From assembly GCF_004365705.1 (NCBI RefSeq), contig NZ_SOBN01000001.1, forward strand, positions 2,962,001-3,026,000: DNA of 64,000 nucleotides. The letters run 5' to 3'. Origin of the DNA: Streptomyces sp. 846.5. Its GTDB lineage: Bacteria > Actinomycetota > Actinomycetes > Streptomycetales > Streptomycetaceae. Under the pieces are notes generated by a model. The model was given only the letters and a program-made list of their open reading frames with translations. It searched no databases and had not been told where the DNA came from. Positions 46,267-54,622 of the stretch are shown here, one piece after another (the stretch's first letter is position 1; each line of letters begins with the position of its first letter). The position numbers and the translations under genes are program-made.

Positions 46267-46404
46267 GGCCGGAACCTCCGGGGAACGCCGACTGGGGCCG
46301 ACCGGGGACGTGATCGGCGCCCCCGGTGGGCGATATCGGTGGCGACCGGTCCGCATCCGGGCCGCCAGGCTCCATCCTAGGACCCGGCGGCCCTCATGAT
46401 CCGC

Positions 46405-47688
46405 TCAGCCCCGGGTCGGCACCCGGCCCAGGGTGCGGATCGGGCGGGCGACCAGCAGGGCGGTGGCGGTGAGGAAGGCGACCACGACGCCCACCAGGAG
46501 CACCCCGTCGGTGCCGAACACCCCGACCGCCGGGCCGGCCAGCGCGCTGCCGATCGGGTACATCCCGACGGAACCCGCGACCTCGTAGGCGTGCACCCGG
46601 TTCAGCACCTCGCCCGGCACCTGGGTCTGCACGCTGGTGGCCCACATGACGCCCCAGACGCCGATGCCGAACCCGACCACGACCTGGGCCGCGGCGAGCA
46701 GCCAGACCGGCCAGCCGAGCACGATGCCCAGCGGGTAGAGCGGGTAGGCCAGCATCGCCACCGCCCCGGCGGCCAGCGGCCGTGCGGGCTTGTAGCGGAT
46801 CCCCAGCAGACCGCCCAGCACGGTGCCCCCGCCCAGCGCGCAGTTGATCAGACCGAAGGCGGTCGCGCCGTGCTCGGGCACGATGACGCCGGCGGCCACC
46901 GACAGCTGCGGCCCCCAGGAGAGCACCGCGTAGAACATCCAGATCACGATCACGCCCCAGAGCCAGCTGCGGGCGCGGAACTCCTGCCAGCCGACCGCCA
47001 GGTTGCGCCACAGGCTCTCGCCGGCCGGCGGGGCGGGCACCTTCCCGAGCCGGAGCGCGAACAGGCAGGTCGCGCTGGTCCCGTAGGCGAGGGCGGAGAT
47101 CACCATCACCCAGCCGGTGGCCCCGAACCCGACCATGGCGCCGGCCAGCGCCGGGCCGCCCAGCCCGGTGACCGCCTCGGAGGTGCGCAGCACCCCGTTG
47201 GCACCCTGCACGTCCCGGGCCACCAGCGGGACGGTCGAGGAGGCGCCCGGCTGGAACATCGCGTTGGCGGTGCCGGCCACCACCAGCAGCGTGTAGAGCT
47301 GCCAGAGATGGTCGATGCCGTGGATGAACAGGAAGGCCAGCAGCGCGTGGGCGGTGAGGTTGGACAGATCGGCGATGATCATCATCCGACGGGCGGTGAA
47401 CCGGTCCGCGAGCACCCCGCCGAACAGCACCAGGCCGGCGAACGGGCCGACCAGGAAGGCCATCGCGTACCCCGCGGTGCCCAGGCCGTACCCGCTGCTG
47501 AGCAGGCCGGCCGAGACCGCGACCGGCAGCATGGCCCAGCTGAGCAGCCCCGCACTGCGGGCGGTGAAGTAGTACCGGAAGTTACGGGACCAGATCGCCG
47601 GCTCGCCGTTGCCGGGCGGCTCCGTGGGCCGGTCCTGGACCTGCGCGGACGTCGCCCCCGCGGTGTGGTCGGCCACATGATCGTCCAT
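46405..47688 (-). CDS. MFS exporter of the biosynthetic operon
   Basis: 427 residues with twelve predicted helices, of the EntS/MFS_3 drug-exporter type; the loop GGVLADRFTARRMMIIADL matches the GxLaDrxGRr motif between helices 2 and 3. It begins 6 nt after the stop of the deacetylase gene and is the last gene of the operon that starts at 55488. The likely role is export of the cluster's product or self-resistance. Confidence 0.88.
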   Translation of the reverse strand: MDDHVADHTAGATSAQVQDRPTEPPGNGEPAIWSRNFRYYFTARSAGLLSWAMLPVAVSAGLLSSGYGLGTAGYAMAFLVGPFAGLVLFGGVLADRFTARRMMIIADLSNLTAHALLAFLFIHGIDHLWQLYTLLVVAGTANAMFQPGASSTVPLVARDVQGANGVLRTSEAVTGLGGPALAGAMVGFGATGWVMVISALAYGTSATCLFALRLGKVPAPPAGESLWRNLAVGWQEFRARSWLWGVIVIWMFYAVLSWGPQLSVAAGVIVPEHGATAFGLINCALGGGTVLGGLLGIRYKPARPLAAGAVAMLAYPLYPLGIVLGWPVWLLAAAQVVVGFGIGVWGVMWATSVQTQVPGEVLNRVHAYEVAGSVGMYPIGSALAGPAVGVFGTDGVLLVGVVVAFLTATALLVARPIRTLGRVPTRG

Positions 47689-47694
47689 GGCTGT

Positions 47695-48786
47695 TCAACC
47701 CTTCATTCGTAGCTCGTGGTCTGCATCGGTCGGGCGGCTGCCGGCCGTCGGCGCCGAGGGCGCGGACAGCTCGCCCACCGGGACCAGTTCCAGGCCGCGT
47801 TCGAGCAGGCCCTCGATGATCGACGGAAGGGCCCGTACGGTCTGGCCGCGGTCGCCGGCGCCCTCGTGCATCAGCACCACCGACCCCGGCCCGGCGGCGT
47901 CCAGGACGGTGGCGGCGATCCGCTCCGGCCCCGGCCTGGTCCAGTCGCGGGAGTCCACGTCCCACATCGTCAGCGTGGTCGGATGCCCCTCCAGGGCGGC
48001 CAGCACCTCGGGGGTCAGCGCGCCGTACGGCGGCCGGAACCAGGTCGGGGCCTCGCCGGTCAGCCGGGCCAGCGCCTCCGCGGTCCGGTCGATCTGCTCG
48101 CGCAGTTGATCGGGCGTCAGGTCGGGCAGGAACGGGTGCGACCAGGAGTGGTTGCCCAGTTCATGGCCGGCCGCGGCGATCCGGCGCACCAGGTCGGGCA
48201 GCGCCGCGACATGGTGTCCGACGCAGAAGAAGGTCGCCCGGGCTCCGTAGCGGTCCAGGATCTCCAGCACCCGGCGGGTGTGCACCGGGTCCGGGCCGTC
48301 GTCGAAGGTCAGCGCGACCCGTGGGATGTCCCGGCGGCCGTGGTCGAAGCAGCGTCCGGCCGCCGTCAGCGCCGCCCGGATCGGCTCGCCGCGCCGTACG
48401 CCGTCGAAGAACTCCTCGGCGCGGCCGGTTAGCGTGCCGCCCTCGGCGGTCACCCGGGCCAGCGCGTCGGGCGCGGTCCGGGCCTGCTCCGCCAGCCGTT
48501 CGGCCGGGACCGAGCCGAACCGCGGCCGCGGCGGCAGCAGCCAGGGATCCGCCCGGTAGACCTCCAGACCGGCCGCCGTCATCGGACCGTCGAGCAGGCC
48601 GTTGGTGCTGTCCAGGACCACGGCCGGGGCCCGCCCGTCGTCCAGCCCCCGTAGCCAGGCGATGAGTTCGGCGACCTGGGCGGCGCCCCAGCTGCTCGGC
48701 TCCACCGCCCGGCGCCCCGCGCCGTCCAGGACCTCGACCCGGTAGCCCGCGCCGGTCCAGGCGATTCCCGCGTATCGCGTGGTCAT
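47695..48786 (-). CDS. NodB-type deacetylase with an unusual N-terminal domain
   Basis: 363 residues from ATG 48786. The NodB domain (155-345) has an intact TFDDGPDP (Asp162/163) and GNHSWSHP (His213, His217), RPPYG and DVDSRDW. It should be a metal-dependent amide hydrolase. There is no signal peptide, so it acts inside the cell, probably on a pathway intermediate (removing an N-acyl group) rather than on wall glycan. Residues 1-125 (RYAGIAWTGAGYRVEVLD, VVLDSTNGLLDGPMTAAGLE) form a separate domain that looks RNase H/actin-like. Start overlaps the previous stop by 1 nt. Confidence 0.82.
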   Translation of the reverse strand: MTTRYAGIAWTGAGYRVEVLDGAGRRAVEPSSWGAAQVAELIAWLRGLDDGRAPAVVLDSTNGLLDGPMTAAGLEVYRADPWLLPPRPRFGSVPAERLAEQARTAPDALARVTAEGGTLTGRAEEFFDGVRRGEPIRAALTAAGRCFDHGRRDIPRVALTFDDGPDPVHTRRVLEILDRYGARATFFCVGHHVAALPDLVRRIAAAGHELGNHSWSHPFLPDLTPDQLREQIDRTAEALARLTGEAPTWFRPPYGALTPEVLAALEGHPTTLTMWDVDSRDWTRPGPERIAATVLDAAGPGSVVLMHEGAGDRGQTVRALPSIIEGLLERGLELVPVGELSAPSAPTAGSRPTDADHELRMKG

Positions 48787-50156
48787 CAGTCCCCCAACGC
48801 AATCGCCTCGGCGACGACCAGCCTCTCGACCCCGCGCAGGAACTGCTCCATCCCGGCGCGGTCGACGACCGCCGGGTCGGCGGTCATGGCGAGGTCCAGG
48901 GCGCCCGGCGCGGTCAGCGCGTCCACCGCCATCGAGACGTTCACCCGGGCGGGGAAGTCCGTCGGCCAGCTCAGCTCGGTCCGGGCGATCAGCTCGCTCA
49001 GCGCGGCCCGCGGCCGCTCGACGGTGTCGAACGGCCCGACGGCCGGGTCCCGGGTGTCGTTCCACCAGTACGAGTGGTCGGCCGCCTCGCCCTTCTCGAC
49101 CAGCCGCGCCACCTCCCGCTCCAGCGCCCACTTGTCGTAGGCGGCGTGGCGGAACGCGTTGAACGCGACGGACCGCGTCCGCCGCACCGCGTCCCCGAAG
49201 TCCCGGTCCGCGTCCGTGAGAAGGAACAGGGCCTCCTGCGCCACCGTGCTGACCGCCGCGGCGGCGGCCGGCTGGAAGCGGTTGCCCACCACCACCTGGA
49301 ACAGCACGTCGCTGCTCCCGGACATCCTGGCCAGCTGGTGCGAGACCGCCCCCAGCAGCACCGCGGCGTCGCTCACCTCCAGCTCCGCCGCCACCCGGCC
49401 GACGGCGACCGCCAGCGCGGGAGAGCGCAGCACCGCGTTGGGGAAGAGCCGGCCCGGGTCGGCCGCGAGTTCCGGCGCTGCGGGGTTCCGGAAGATCCGC
49501 CGGGGGCCGGCGGCGAGCTGCTCGCACCAGTAGCGGCGGGCCGCCTCGTCCCGGCGGCGGCCGATCGGCGAGGCCTGGAACTCCGCGGCCTCCAGCGGCT
49601 GGAGGGCGGGGCGGGCCTGGCGCAGCGTCGCGGCGGACTCGCCCGACTCGATCGACTGCAGGTCGCGGAGCATCCGCCCCTGCCCCCAGTAGTCCATCCC
49701 GGTGTGCGACCCGACCAGCACCAGCCGGTGGACCTCGCCCTCGGACTCCACCAGGCCGACCCGCAGCGGCCACTCCCGCTCGTGGTCGAAGGGACGCCCG
49801 GCCAGCTCCTTGAGCAGGTCGGCGCCGACCGCCGGGGCCTGCGCCGCCGGGCAGCTCCGGATCTCCACCGGAAGCTCGCCGTCCCCGTCCACCACCTGCC
49901 GCAGACCGTCCGCGCCGTTCGGCAGGAACCTGGTGTGCAGGCTGTCGTGGAGCCGGAGCAGCTCGGTCAGGTCCGCGAGGACGCGGGCCACCGGGCGGGG
50001 CGGGGTGACCGGGAGTTCGATCGGCACGTTGTACCTGGGGGCGTCGTCGCCCAGCCGGGTGACGACCCCCCAGATCGCCCGCTGCCCCCAGGTGGCCGGG
50101 CCGGTCCCGGCTCGCGCGGACTCCAGTCTGATGGTCTGCTCGTCGACCGTGGTCAT
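48786..50156 (-). CDS. Stand-alone condensation-domain protein
   Basis: 456 residues from ATG 50156. It resembles NRPS condensation/acyltransferase domains: WGQRAIWGVVTR at the start, RLHDSLHTRF, the active-site region SHTGMDYWGQG (His151 and Asp155, with the first His of HHxxxDG replaced by Ser), and VGNRFQP in the latch region. It probably forms an amide or ester bond between carrier-bound intermediates. It overlaps the ketosynthase-like gene by 4 nt and the deacetylase gene by 3 nt. Confidence 0.82.
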   Translation of the reverse strand: MTTVDEQTIRLESARAGTGPATWGQRAIWGVVTRLGDDAPRYNVPIELPVTPPRPVARVLADLTELLRLHDSLHTRFLPNGADGLRQVVDGDGELPVEIRSCPAAQAPAVGADLLKELAGRPFDHEREWPLRVGLVESEGEVHRLVLVGSHTGMDYWGQGRMLRDLQSIESGESAATLRQARPALQPLEAAEFQASPIGRRRDEAARRYWCEQLAAGPRRIFRNPAAPELAADPGRLFPNAVLRSPALAVAVGRVAAELEVSDAAVLLGAVSHQLARMSGSSDVLFQVVVGNRFQPAAAAAVSTVAQEALFLLTDADRDFGDAVRRTRSVAFNAFRHAAYDKWALEREVARLVEKGEAADHSYWWNDTRDPAVGPFDTVERPRAALSELIARTELSWPTDFPARVNVSMAVDALTAPGALDLAMTADPAVVDRAGMEQFLRGVERLVVAEAIALGD

Positions 50157-51007
50157 CGTGTTCCAGCCTTCTCGTCGATTGCCTCGGCCGGCCCCTCGCC
50201 GCCGGCGAAGAGCGCCACGTGGCTGCGGCCGGAGCGCGGGTCGGTGTCGCACAGCACGATCCGCCGGTAGTCCTGCTGCCACTGCTGCCAGTGGTCGGCC
50301 AGCTCCAGCCAGAGGCTGGTGCAGTAGCTGCCCGGCGCCGTCCGGTGCACCGCGGCGCCCTCCGGGACGGACCCGGTGACCCAGGGGCCGAGCACCAGCA
50401 GCGTGCCCTCCTCCCCGAGGTCCCGGCCCAGGGCGCCTGCGCCGAGGGCCGCCGCCGCCGAACCGGCCGAGTGCGCCCGGACGAACCGCAGGCCGGGCCC
50501 GGTGGCGGCGCCGAGGACCAGCGCCGCGGCCGAGTCGACCAGCGGGGTCTCCTGGACCAGCGGGAAGGCCGTCGGCAGGGTGGTCTGTTCCAGCACCGCC
50601 AGCACCACCTCCGCGGCCCGCCCCGAACGGTGGTACGCCGAGGCGATCCGCAGTGCGGTGAAGGGTGCGGCCAGGCCCTGCTGGCCGATCGCGAAGTTGG
50701 TCGCCCGGCCGCCGAGGCGATCGGTCAGGTACGGCGCGACGGCGGTGAACGGCACCACGTCCGGCAGGGCGTTGGCGACGATCAGCAGCTCGGGACGGCT
50801 CCGGCCGACGCCGTCGTCGGCGACGAGCAGGTCCGCGAGGTCGCGGTGCTGGACATGCGGGCCCCGGCTCAGCAGCTCCTCGTCCGGGTTCTCCCCGAAG
50901 GGAGCGAGCAGGTCGCGGAAGTAGCCGAGCGCGACCGGGGTGTCGCCCGGCCCCCGGCCCTGCGGCGAGCGCACCGCGGCGGCGGCCCGGACGGCGAGAC
51001 CGGTCAT
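50153..51007 (-). CDS. Ketosynthase-like (thiolase-fold) protein lacking the catalytic cysteine
   Basis: 284 residues from ATG 51007. The N-terminal half of a KAS III-like fold is visible: ELLIVANALPDVVPFTAVAP, then NFAIGQQGLAAPFTALRIAS, where KAS III-type enzymes carry the nucleophilic Cys after QQG; here it is Leu112. The chain is shorter than the usual 330 residues and I cannot identify the C-terminal His and Asn. It may be a structural or chain-length partner of the active KAS III encoded two genes upstream, with an ACP gene between. Overlaps the ACP gene by 4 nt. Confidence 0.75.
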   Translation of the reverse strand: MTGLAVRAAAAVRSPQGRGPGDTPVALGYFRDLLAPFGENPDEELLSRGPHVQHRDLADLLVADDGVGRSRPELLIVANALPDVVPFTAVAPYLTDRLGGRATNFAIGQQGLAAPFTALRIASAYHRSGRAAEVVLAVLEQTTLPTAFPLVQETPLVDSAAALVLGAATGPGLRFVRAHSAGSAAAALGAGALGRDLGEEGTLLVLGPWVTGSVPEGAAVHRTAPGSYCTSLWLELADHWQQWQQDYRRIVLCDTDPRSGRSHVALFAGGEGPAEAIDEKAGTR

Positions 51008-51276
51008 GACGTCTCCCCTCCTTCTCCTTCGCGGAGCGCGCCCTCGACGTAGTCGGCGAAGGAGCGCACGGTCCGCAGGTGGTCGATGTCGAGCTCCTCC
51101 GGGTCGACCGAGATCCCGGTCGCCTCCTCGACGGTCATCAGCAGGCCCAGCACGGAGGAGGAGTCGAGCCGCAGCTCGTCGAAGAGCGCAGTCTCCTCGG
51201 TGAGCCCGTCGATCGGCCGCTCCAGGATCTCCGTGAGCGCCTTCTCGATGGTGAGCAGCACTTCCTGACGCTTCAT
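51004..51276 (-). CDS. Acyl carrier protein 2 of the cluster
   Basis: 90 residues. Phosphopantetheine serine is Ser39 in LRLDSSSVLGLLMTVEEATG, the usual DSL-like site with Ser in place of Leu. An acidic helical bundle ends in LRTVRSFADYVEGALRE. It overlaps the KAS III stop and the ketosynthase-like start. Likely carrier for the extended chain or extender unit. Confidence 0.9.
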   Translation of the reverse strand: MKRQEVLLTIEKALTEILERPIDGLTEETALFDELRLDSSSVLGLLMTVEEATGISVDPEELDIDHLRTVRSFADYVEGALREGEGGETS

Positions 51277-52265
51277 CAGGCATCACCCGCCGCACGGTGG
51301 GTGATCACCATCGCGCCGAAGGTGGCGCCCAGGCCGACCGAGACCAGCAGGTAGTGCGCACCGTCCACCAGGCGGCCGGCGTCCCGCAGGGTGGTGTAGT
51401 TGACGAAGACGTCCGAGGCGAAGGTGTGGCTGAAGCGCGGGACGTTGTCCAGGAAGACCTTCTCCGGCGCCACCCCCAGCTCCTTGATGGTCTGCCGCCA
51501 GGCAAGCTTGTTGACGTTGTGCGGGATCACCAGGTCGACCTGGTCGAGCGTCATCCCGGCCTCCGCCACGGCCTGGTGGATGACCTCCGCGATCCTGCTG
51601 CCGTACTGCTCCCCGAACACGGTGTTCTGCTCGGGGGTCAGCTCCAGCCACTGGGCGTACTCGCCCAGGGTCCGGACGGCGAAGGACCGGACCACGTCGC
51701 CGTCGCCGTCCAGGGTGATCAGGCAGGAAGCCGAGGCGTCGGCCATGATCGCGGTGTTGGGGATGTGCTGGACGATCGGCGCGTACGCCTGCTCGCCGGT
51801 GACCATCAGGGCGTACGCGCCCTCGGCGCCCTCGGCGCGGAGCAGCTCGCCGAGCACCTCGATGGCGCCCAGGCTGCTGACGCAGGCCTGGTGGCTGAAG
51901 CCGAACGCCTCGGTGTCGGCGAGACCGAGGTCGTCGCCGACCGCCCGGGCGATGTCCACGTCGGCCGGGGCCACCGCCTGGGTGGTGTGGGCGTAGGCCA
52001 GGTAGTCCACCCGGCCGCCCTCCGGCAGGGCGGCCAGGGCACCGCGCGCGGCGGGCCGCAGCAGGTCGAGCAGCGGGAGCTCGGGGTCAAAGCGGAGCGT
52101 GTCCAGGCCGTAGAACTTGCGGAACACGCCCAGTTCGGCCCGGCGCAGGCCCAGCCGCTCGCCCAGCTCCTCGATCCGCAGGCTGCGCTCGGGCAGGTAC
52201 GACTCGATCCGCTCCAGGGTGATCCGGCGGTCGAGCGTCTGGTACTCGGTGGTCGGGCTGCTCAT
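51276..52265 (-). CDS. 3-oxoacyl-ACP synthase III (KAS III) with Cys-His-His centre
   Basis: 329 residues from ATG 52265, standard FabH length. Nucleophile Cys128 in FSHQACVSSLGA and His249 in IPHNVNK are clear. The third residue, normally the Asn of GNTSAAS, falls in RFSHTFASD and appears to be His280. This suggests a decarboxylating or acyl-transfer condensation with altered chemistry. It should join an acyl or aminoacyl thioester to malonyl-ACP or transfer it. Overlaps the methyltransferase and ACP genes. Confidence 0.85.
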   Translation of the reverse strand: MSSPTTEYQTLDRRITLERIESYLPERSLRIEELGERLGLRRAELGVFRKFYGLDTLRFDPELPLLDLLRPAARGALAALPEGGRVDYLAYAHTTQAVAPADVDIARAVGDDLGLADTEAFGFSHQACVSSLGAIEVLGELLRAEGAEGAYALMVTGEQAYAPIVQHIPNTAIMADASASCLITLDGDGDVVRSFAVRTLGEYAQWLELTPEQNTVFGEQYGSRIAEVIHQAVAEAGMTLDQVDLVIPHNVNKLAWRQTIKELGVAPEKVFLDNVPRFSHTFASDVFVNYTTLRDAGRLVDGAHYLLVSVGLGATFGAMVITHRAAGDA

Positions 52266-53089
52266 CAGGCCGTCGCGATCTCGGCGCGGATCAGCCACAG
52301 CCGGTTGGCGCCGCGACGGTTCCTCGGCTGGACCTGGTACGGCCAGCGGCCCTCGCCCGCGCCGGGCTGGCCGGGCTCGCGCAGGTCGGTGGTCTTCCAG
52401 CCGTTCGCGGTCAGGAACTCCTCGGGCTCGTCGGTGCCGAAGATCCACGGCGTGCCGTCCGCGGCCAGGGTCTCCAGGAAGGGCTTCGAGAACGGGCTGC
52501 GCAGCAGCGCGCGTCCGAGGATGTCGAAGGCCAGGTGGCTGCCGGGCGCCGAGGCCGAGGCGAGCAGGCGCAGCAGTCCGGCGGCCTGCTCCTCGGTGAG
52601 GAAGAAGGTGAGCGCCTCGGCGACCCACAGGGTCGGCCGCTCGCGGTCGAAGCCGGCGGCCTCCAGGGCCGGCAGCCACTCCTGGGTGAGGTCGGCGGAG
52701 ACCTCGCGCCGGTCGGTGCGCGGCTCGGCCCCCAGGGCGTCGAGCCGGCGGCGCTTCTCGGCGATCAGCAGGGCGTGGTCGACCTCGTAGACCTCGGTGC
52801 CGTCCGGCCAGTCGAGCCGGAAGGCGCGGGTGTCCATGCCGGCCGCGATCAGCACCACCTGCTGGATCCCGCTCTCGGCGAGGACGTCCCGGATGGCGTC
52901 GTCCAGGAACCGGGTCCGGATGGAGATGAACGGCAGCAGGCCGCCGCCGGCGTAGCGCTCGATCAGCTCGAAGCCCCTGGGCGCGGCCAGGTCGCGGGCC
53001 AGCGGGTCGACGACCAGAGCGTCCTCCCGCTCGGACTCCTGCGCGCGGGCCGCGGCCATCCACTGTGCGGTGTACGAGACTGCATCCAT
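52265..53089 (-). CDS. Class I SAM-dependent methyltransferase (LCMT/TIGR00027-like)
   Basis: 274 residues. The leucine-carboxymethyltransferase-like fold is shown by FISIRTRFLDDAIRD, the SAM motif VVLIAAGMDTRAFRLDWP, the acidic EVDHA (motif II) and LWVAEALTFFLTEEQ. In this family the acceptor is often a carboxylate or hydroxyl. Here it may methylate the product's acid or N-hydroxyl group; this is inference. Begins 21 nt after the ACP1 gene and overlaps KAS III by 3 nt. Confidence 0.88.
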   Translation of the reverse strand: MDAVSYTAQWMAAARAQESEREDALVVDPLARDLAAPRGFELIERYAGGGLLPFISIRTRFLDDAIRDVLAESGIQQVVLIAAGMDTRAFRLDWPDGTEVYEVDHALLIAEKRRRLDALGAEPRTDRREVSADLTQEWLPALEAAGFDRERPTLWVAEALTFFLTEEQAAGLLRLLASASAPGSHLAFDILGRALLRSPFSKPFLETLAADGTPWIFGTDEPEEFLTANGWKTTDLREPGQPGAGEGRWPYQVQPRNRRGANRLWLIRAEIATA

Positions 53090-53110
53090 GGTGAAGATCC
53101 CTCCTCGGGA

Positions 53111-53359
53111 TCAGGCGAAGAACGCCTTCTCGATGGTGGCCAGGGTCTGGAAGTCCTCGATGTCGATGGACTCGAAGTCGACCTCGATGCCCGCGGCGTC
53201 CTCGATGGTGTAGACGAGTTCGACGAAGGCGAGCGAGTCGACCAGCCGGCTCTCGATGAGGTCGACGTCGGCGGCGAGTTCGGTGCGCTCGGGGTGACGG
53301 CCGAGGATCCAGTCCCGGACCTTGTCGATGCCCTTGGAGTCGATACCTGCGGAACTCAT
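53111..53359 (-). CDS. Acyl carrier protein 1, likely partner of the amino acid ligase
   Basis: 82 residues. Ser42 in ESRLVDSLAFVELVYTIED is the phosphopantetheine site. The sequence (AADVDLIESRLVDSLAF) resembles carrier proteins loaded by seryl-tRNA-synthetase-like ligases. AcpS is encoded 10 nt upstream and the ligase just before that, so this is the probable amino acid carrier. Confidence 0.88.
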   Translation of the reverse strand: MSSAGIDSKGIDKVRDWILGRHPERTELAADVDLIESRLVDSLAFVELVYTIEDAAGIEVDFESIDIEDFQTLATIEKAFFA

Positions 53360-53369
53360 GGCATTCCCT

Positions 53370-53789
53370 TCAGGGTTGGTGATCGAGAGAGGTGGTGGTG
53401 GCGGCCGCGACGGCGATCGCGAAGCCGCCGTCGTGGCTGATGCTGACGTCGATCGGGCCGAGCCCGGCGTTCCGGGCCAACTCGGCGGCGTGGCCGGAGA
53501 GTCGGACCCCGGGCCGGCCGCCGGGACCGCGCAGGACCTCGATGCCCTGCCAGGGAACCTGCCTTCCGACGGCGCCGAGGAGCTTGAAGACGGCCTCCTT
53601 GGCGGCCAGCCGTCCGGCGATCCCGGCCTGGTCGGGTGCGCCGTCCGGGGTCAGCGAGACGGTCAGCTCCTCGGCCGAGAGGAACCGCGCGAGCACGGGG
53701 CCGATGCCGGGGTCCAGCAGCTCGCGGACCCGCGAGAGCGGCACCAGGTCGACACCGATCCGGGGCTGCGTCACAACGGGTCGGGTCAC
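53370..53789 (-). CDS. AcpS-type holo-ACP synthase
   Basis: 139 residues from GTG 53789, overlapping the ligase stop by 4 nt (GTGA); GTG 53774 is an alternative. Motifs PRIGVDLVPLSRV and GRLAAKEAVFKLLG are the two AcpS boxes (magnesium-binding Asp and Glu, Lys), followed by DVSISHDGGFAIAVA. It transfers phosphopantetheine from CoA to the cluster's carrier proteins. Core AcpS genes lie elsewhere, so this is a dedicated copy. Confidence 0.9.
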   Translation of the reverse strand: MTRPVVTQPRIGVDLVPLSRVRELLDPGIGPVLARFLSAEELTVSLTPDGAPDQAGIAGRLAAKEAVFKLLGAVGRQVPWQGIEVLRGPGGRPGVRLSGHAAELARNAGLGPIDVSISHDGGFAIAVAAATTTSLDHQP

Positions 53790-54622
53790 GACGGGTCGGC
53801 GGCGGTCCGTACTGCGGCCAGCGCGGCGTCGAGGTCCGCGTCGAAGTGCTCGGTCAGGACGGCGAGCCAGCGCTCCAGGCCGAAGGCCACACAGGAGGTG
53901 TAGGCATGCTCGCCGGACTCCAGCCGGATGCCGCACCGCTCGCCGAAGAAGTTGCGGTGGGTGTTGACCGAGGCGATCGCCAGGTCGCCGTACTGGAACT
54001 CGTACTTGACCGGGCTGAGCTTCTGCAGCAGGGCGCGGCCGTTGTCGTTGCGGAAGAACGGGTCCCCGGCCGGCACCCTGGCCAGGTCGATCCCGAGCGC
54101 GGCGGCGAAGGACTGGATCCGCTCGGTGAAGCGGGCCAGCACCTGCTGGGTGTGCTCGTAGCTGCCGAGTGCGACGATCTCGCGCATCTGGAAGCTGGCG
54201 AGCCGGCGCAGCCCGCCGTAGTGGTCCTCGTTGCGGAAGCAGCGGTTGACCAGGGTCACCAGAGCGTCGTCGGCGACCTGCTCGCCCTCGTGGAAGAGGT
54301 AGGCGCCGTAGCAGGTGGCGTGCGGCAGCCCGTAGCGGGCCTCGGTCACCGCCCCGGGGCCGAACCGGCCGTCCACCGGCTTGAACTGGTCGTCCGTCAG
54401 GTCGAGCGAGCCGGCCACCCAGGCGAGGTGGGGGAAGTTGGTGTAGACGTCGAACTTCTCCAGGTCGGTCACCGGGAACAGCGGCGGGGCGCTGATCTCC
54501 TCGGCGCCGGCCGCGAGGCCCCATGCGGCGAAGACCCGGTCGAGCTCCTTGACGAGCCGGGTGGCCCGCGGCCCGAGGATGGCCAGTGCGGGTGCACCGT
54601 CGCTCCCGGTCAGGCGGTTCAT
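53786..54622 (-). CDS. Seryl-tRNA-synthetase-like amino acid:carrier-protein ligase
   Basis: 278 residues, a class II synthetase catalytic core without the tRNA-binding N-terminal coiled coil. Motif 2 is CFRNEDHYGGLRRLASFQMRE (read about 128-148) and motif 3 VAFGLERWLA (245-254). Cys104 (HATCYGA), Glu148 (FQMRE) and Cys244 (YTSCVAF) are in the positions of the zinc ligands of archaeal SerRS and of aa:CP ligases from Bradyrhizobium. These enzymes adenylate an amino acid and load it onto a carrier protein instead of tRNA. Dedicated ACP and AcpS genes follow. Substrate (glycine, alanine or serine are known in the family) is not predicted. Confidence 0.85.
   Translation of the reverse strand: MNRLTGSDGAPALAILGPRATRLVKELDRVFAAWGLAAGAEEISAPPLFPVTDLEKFDVYTNFPHLAWVAGSLDLTDDQFKPVDGRFGPGAVTEARYGLPHATCYGAYLFHEGEQVADDALVTLVNRCFRNEDHYGGLRRLASFQMREIVALGSYEHTQQVLARFTERIQSFAAALGIDLARVPAGDPFFRNDNGRALLQKLSPVKYEFQYGDLAIASVNTHRNFFGERCGIRLESGEHAYTSCVAFGLERWLAVLTEHFDADLDAALAAVRTAADPS

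Noticed and set aside
46283..46300. ACTGGGGCCGACCGG upstream of nagB as a dre site
   Set aside because: Only about half of the consensus positions match and the central CTAG is absent.
45119..46375. A 418-codon minus-strand frame as one intact gene
   Set aside because: Only its second half resembles the SIS family; the first half is out of frame with the conserved N-terminal domain, so the gene is annotated as frameshifted instead.
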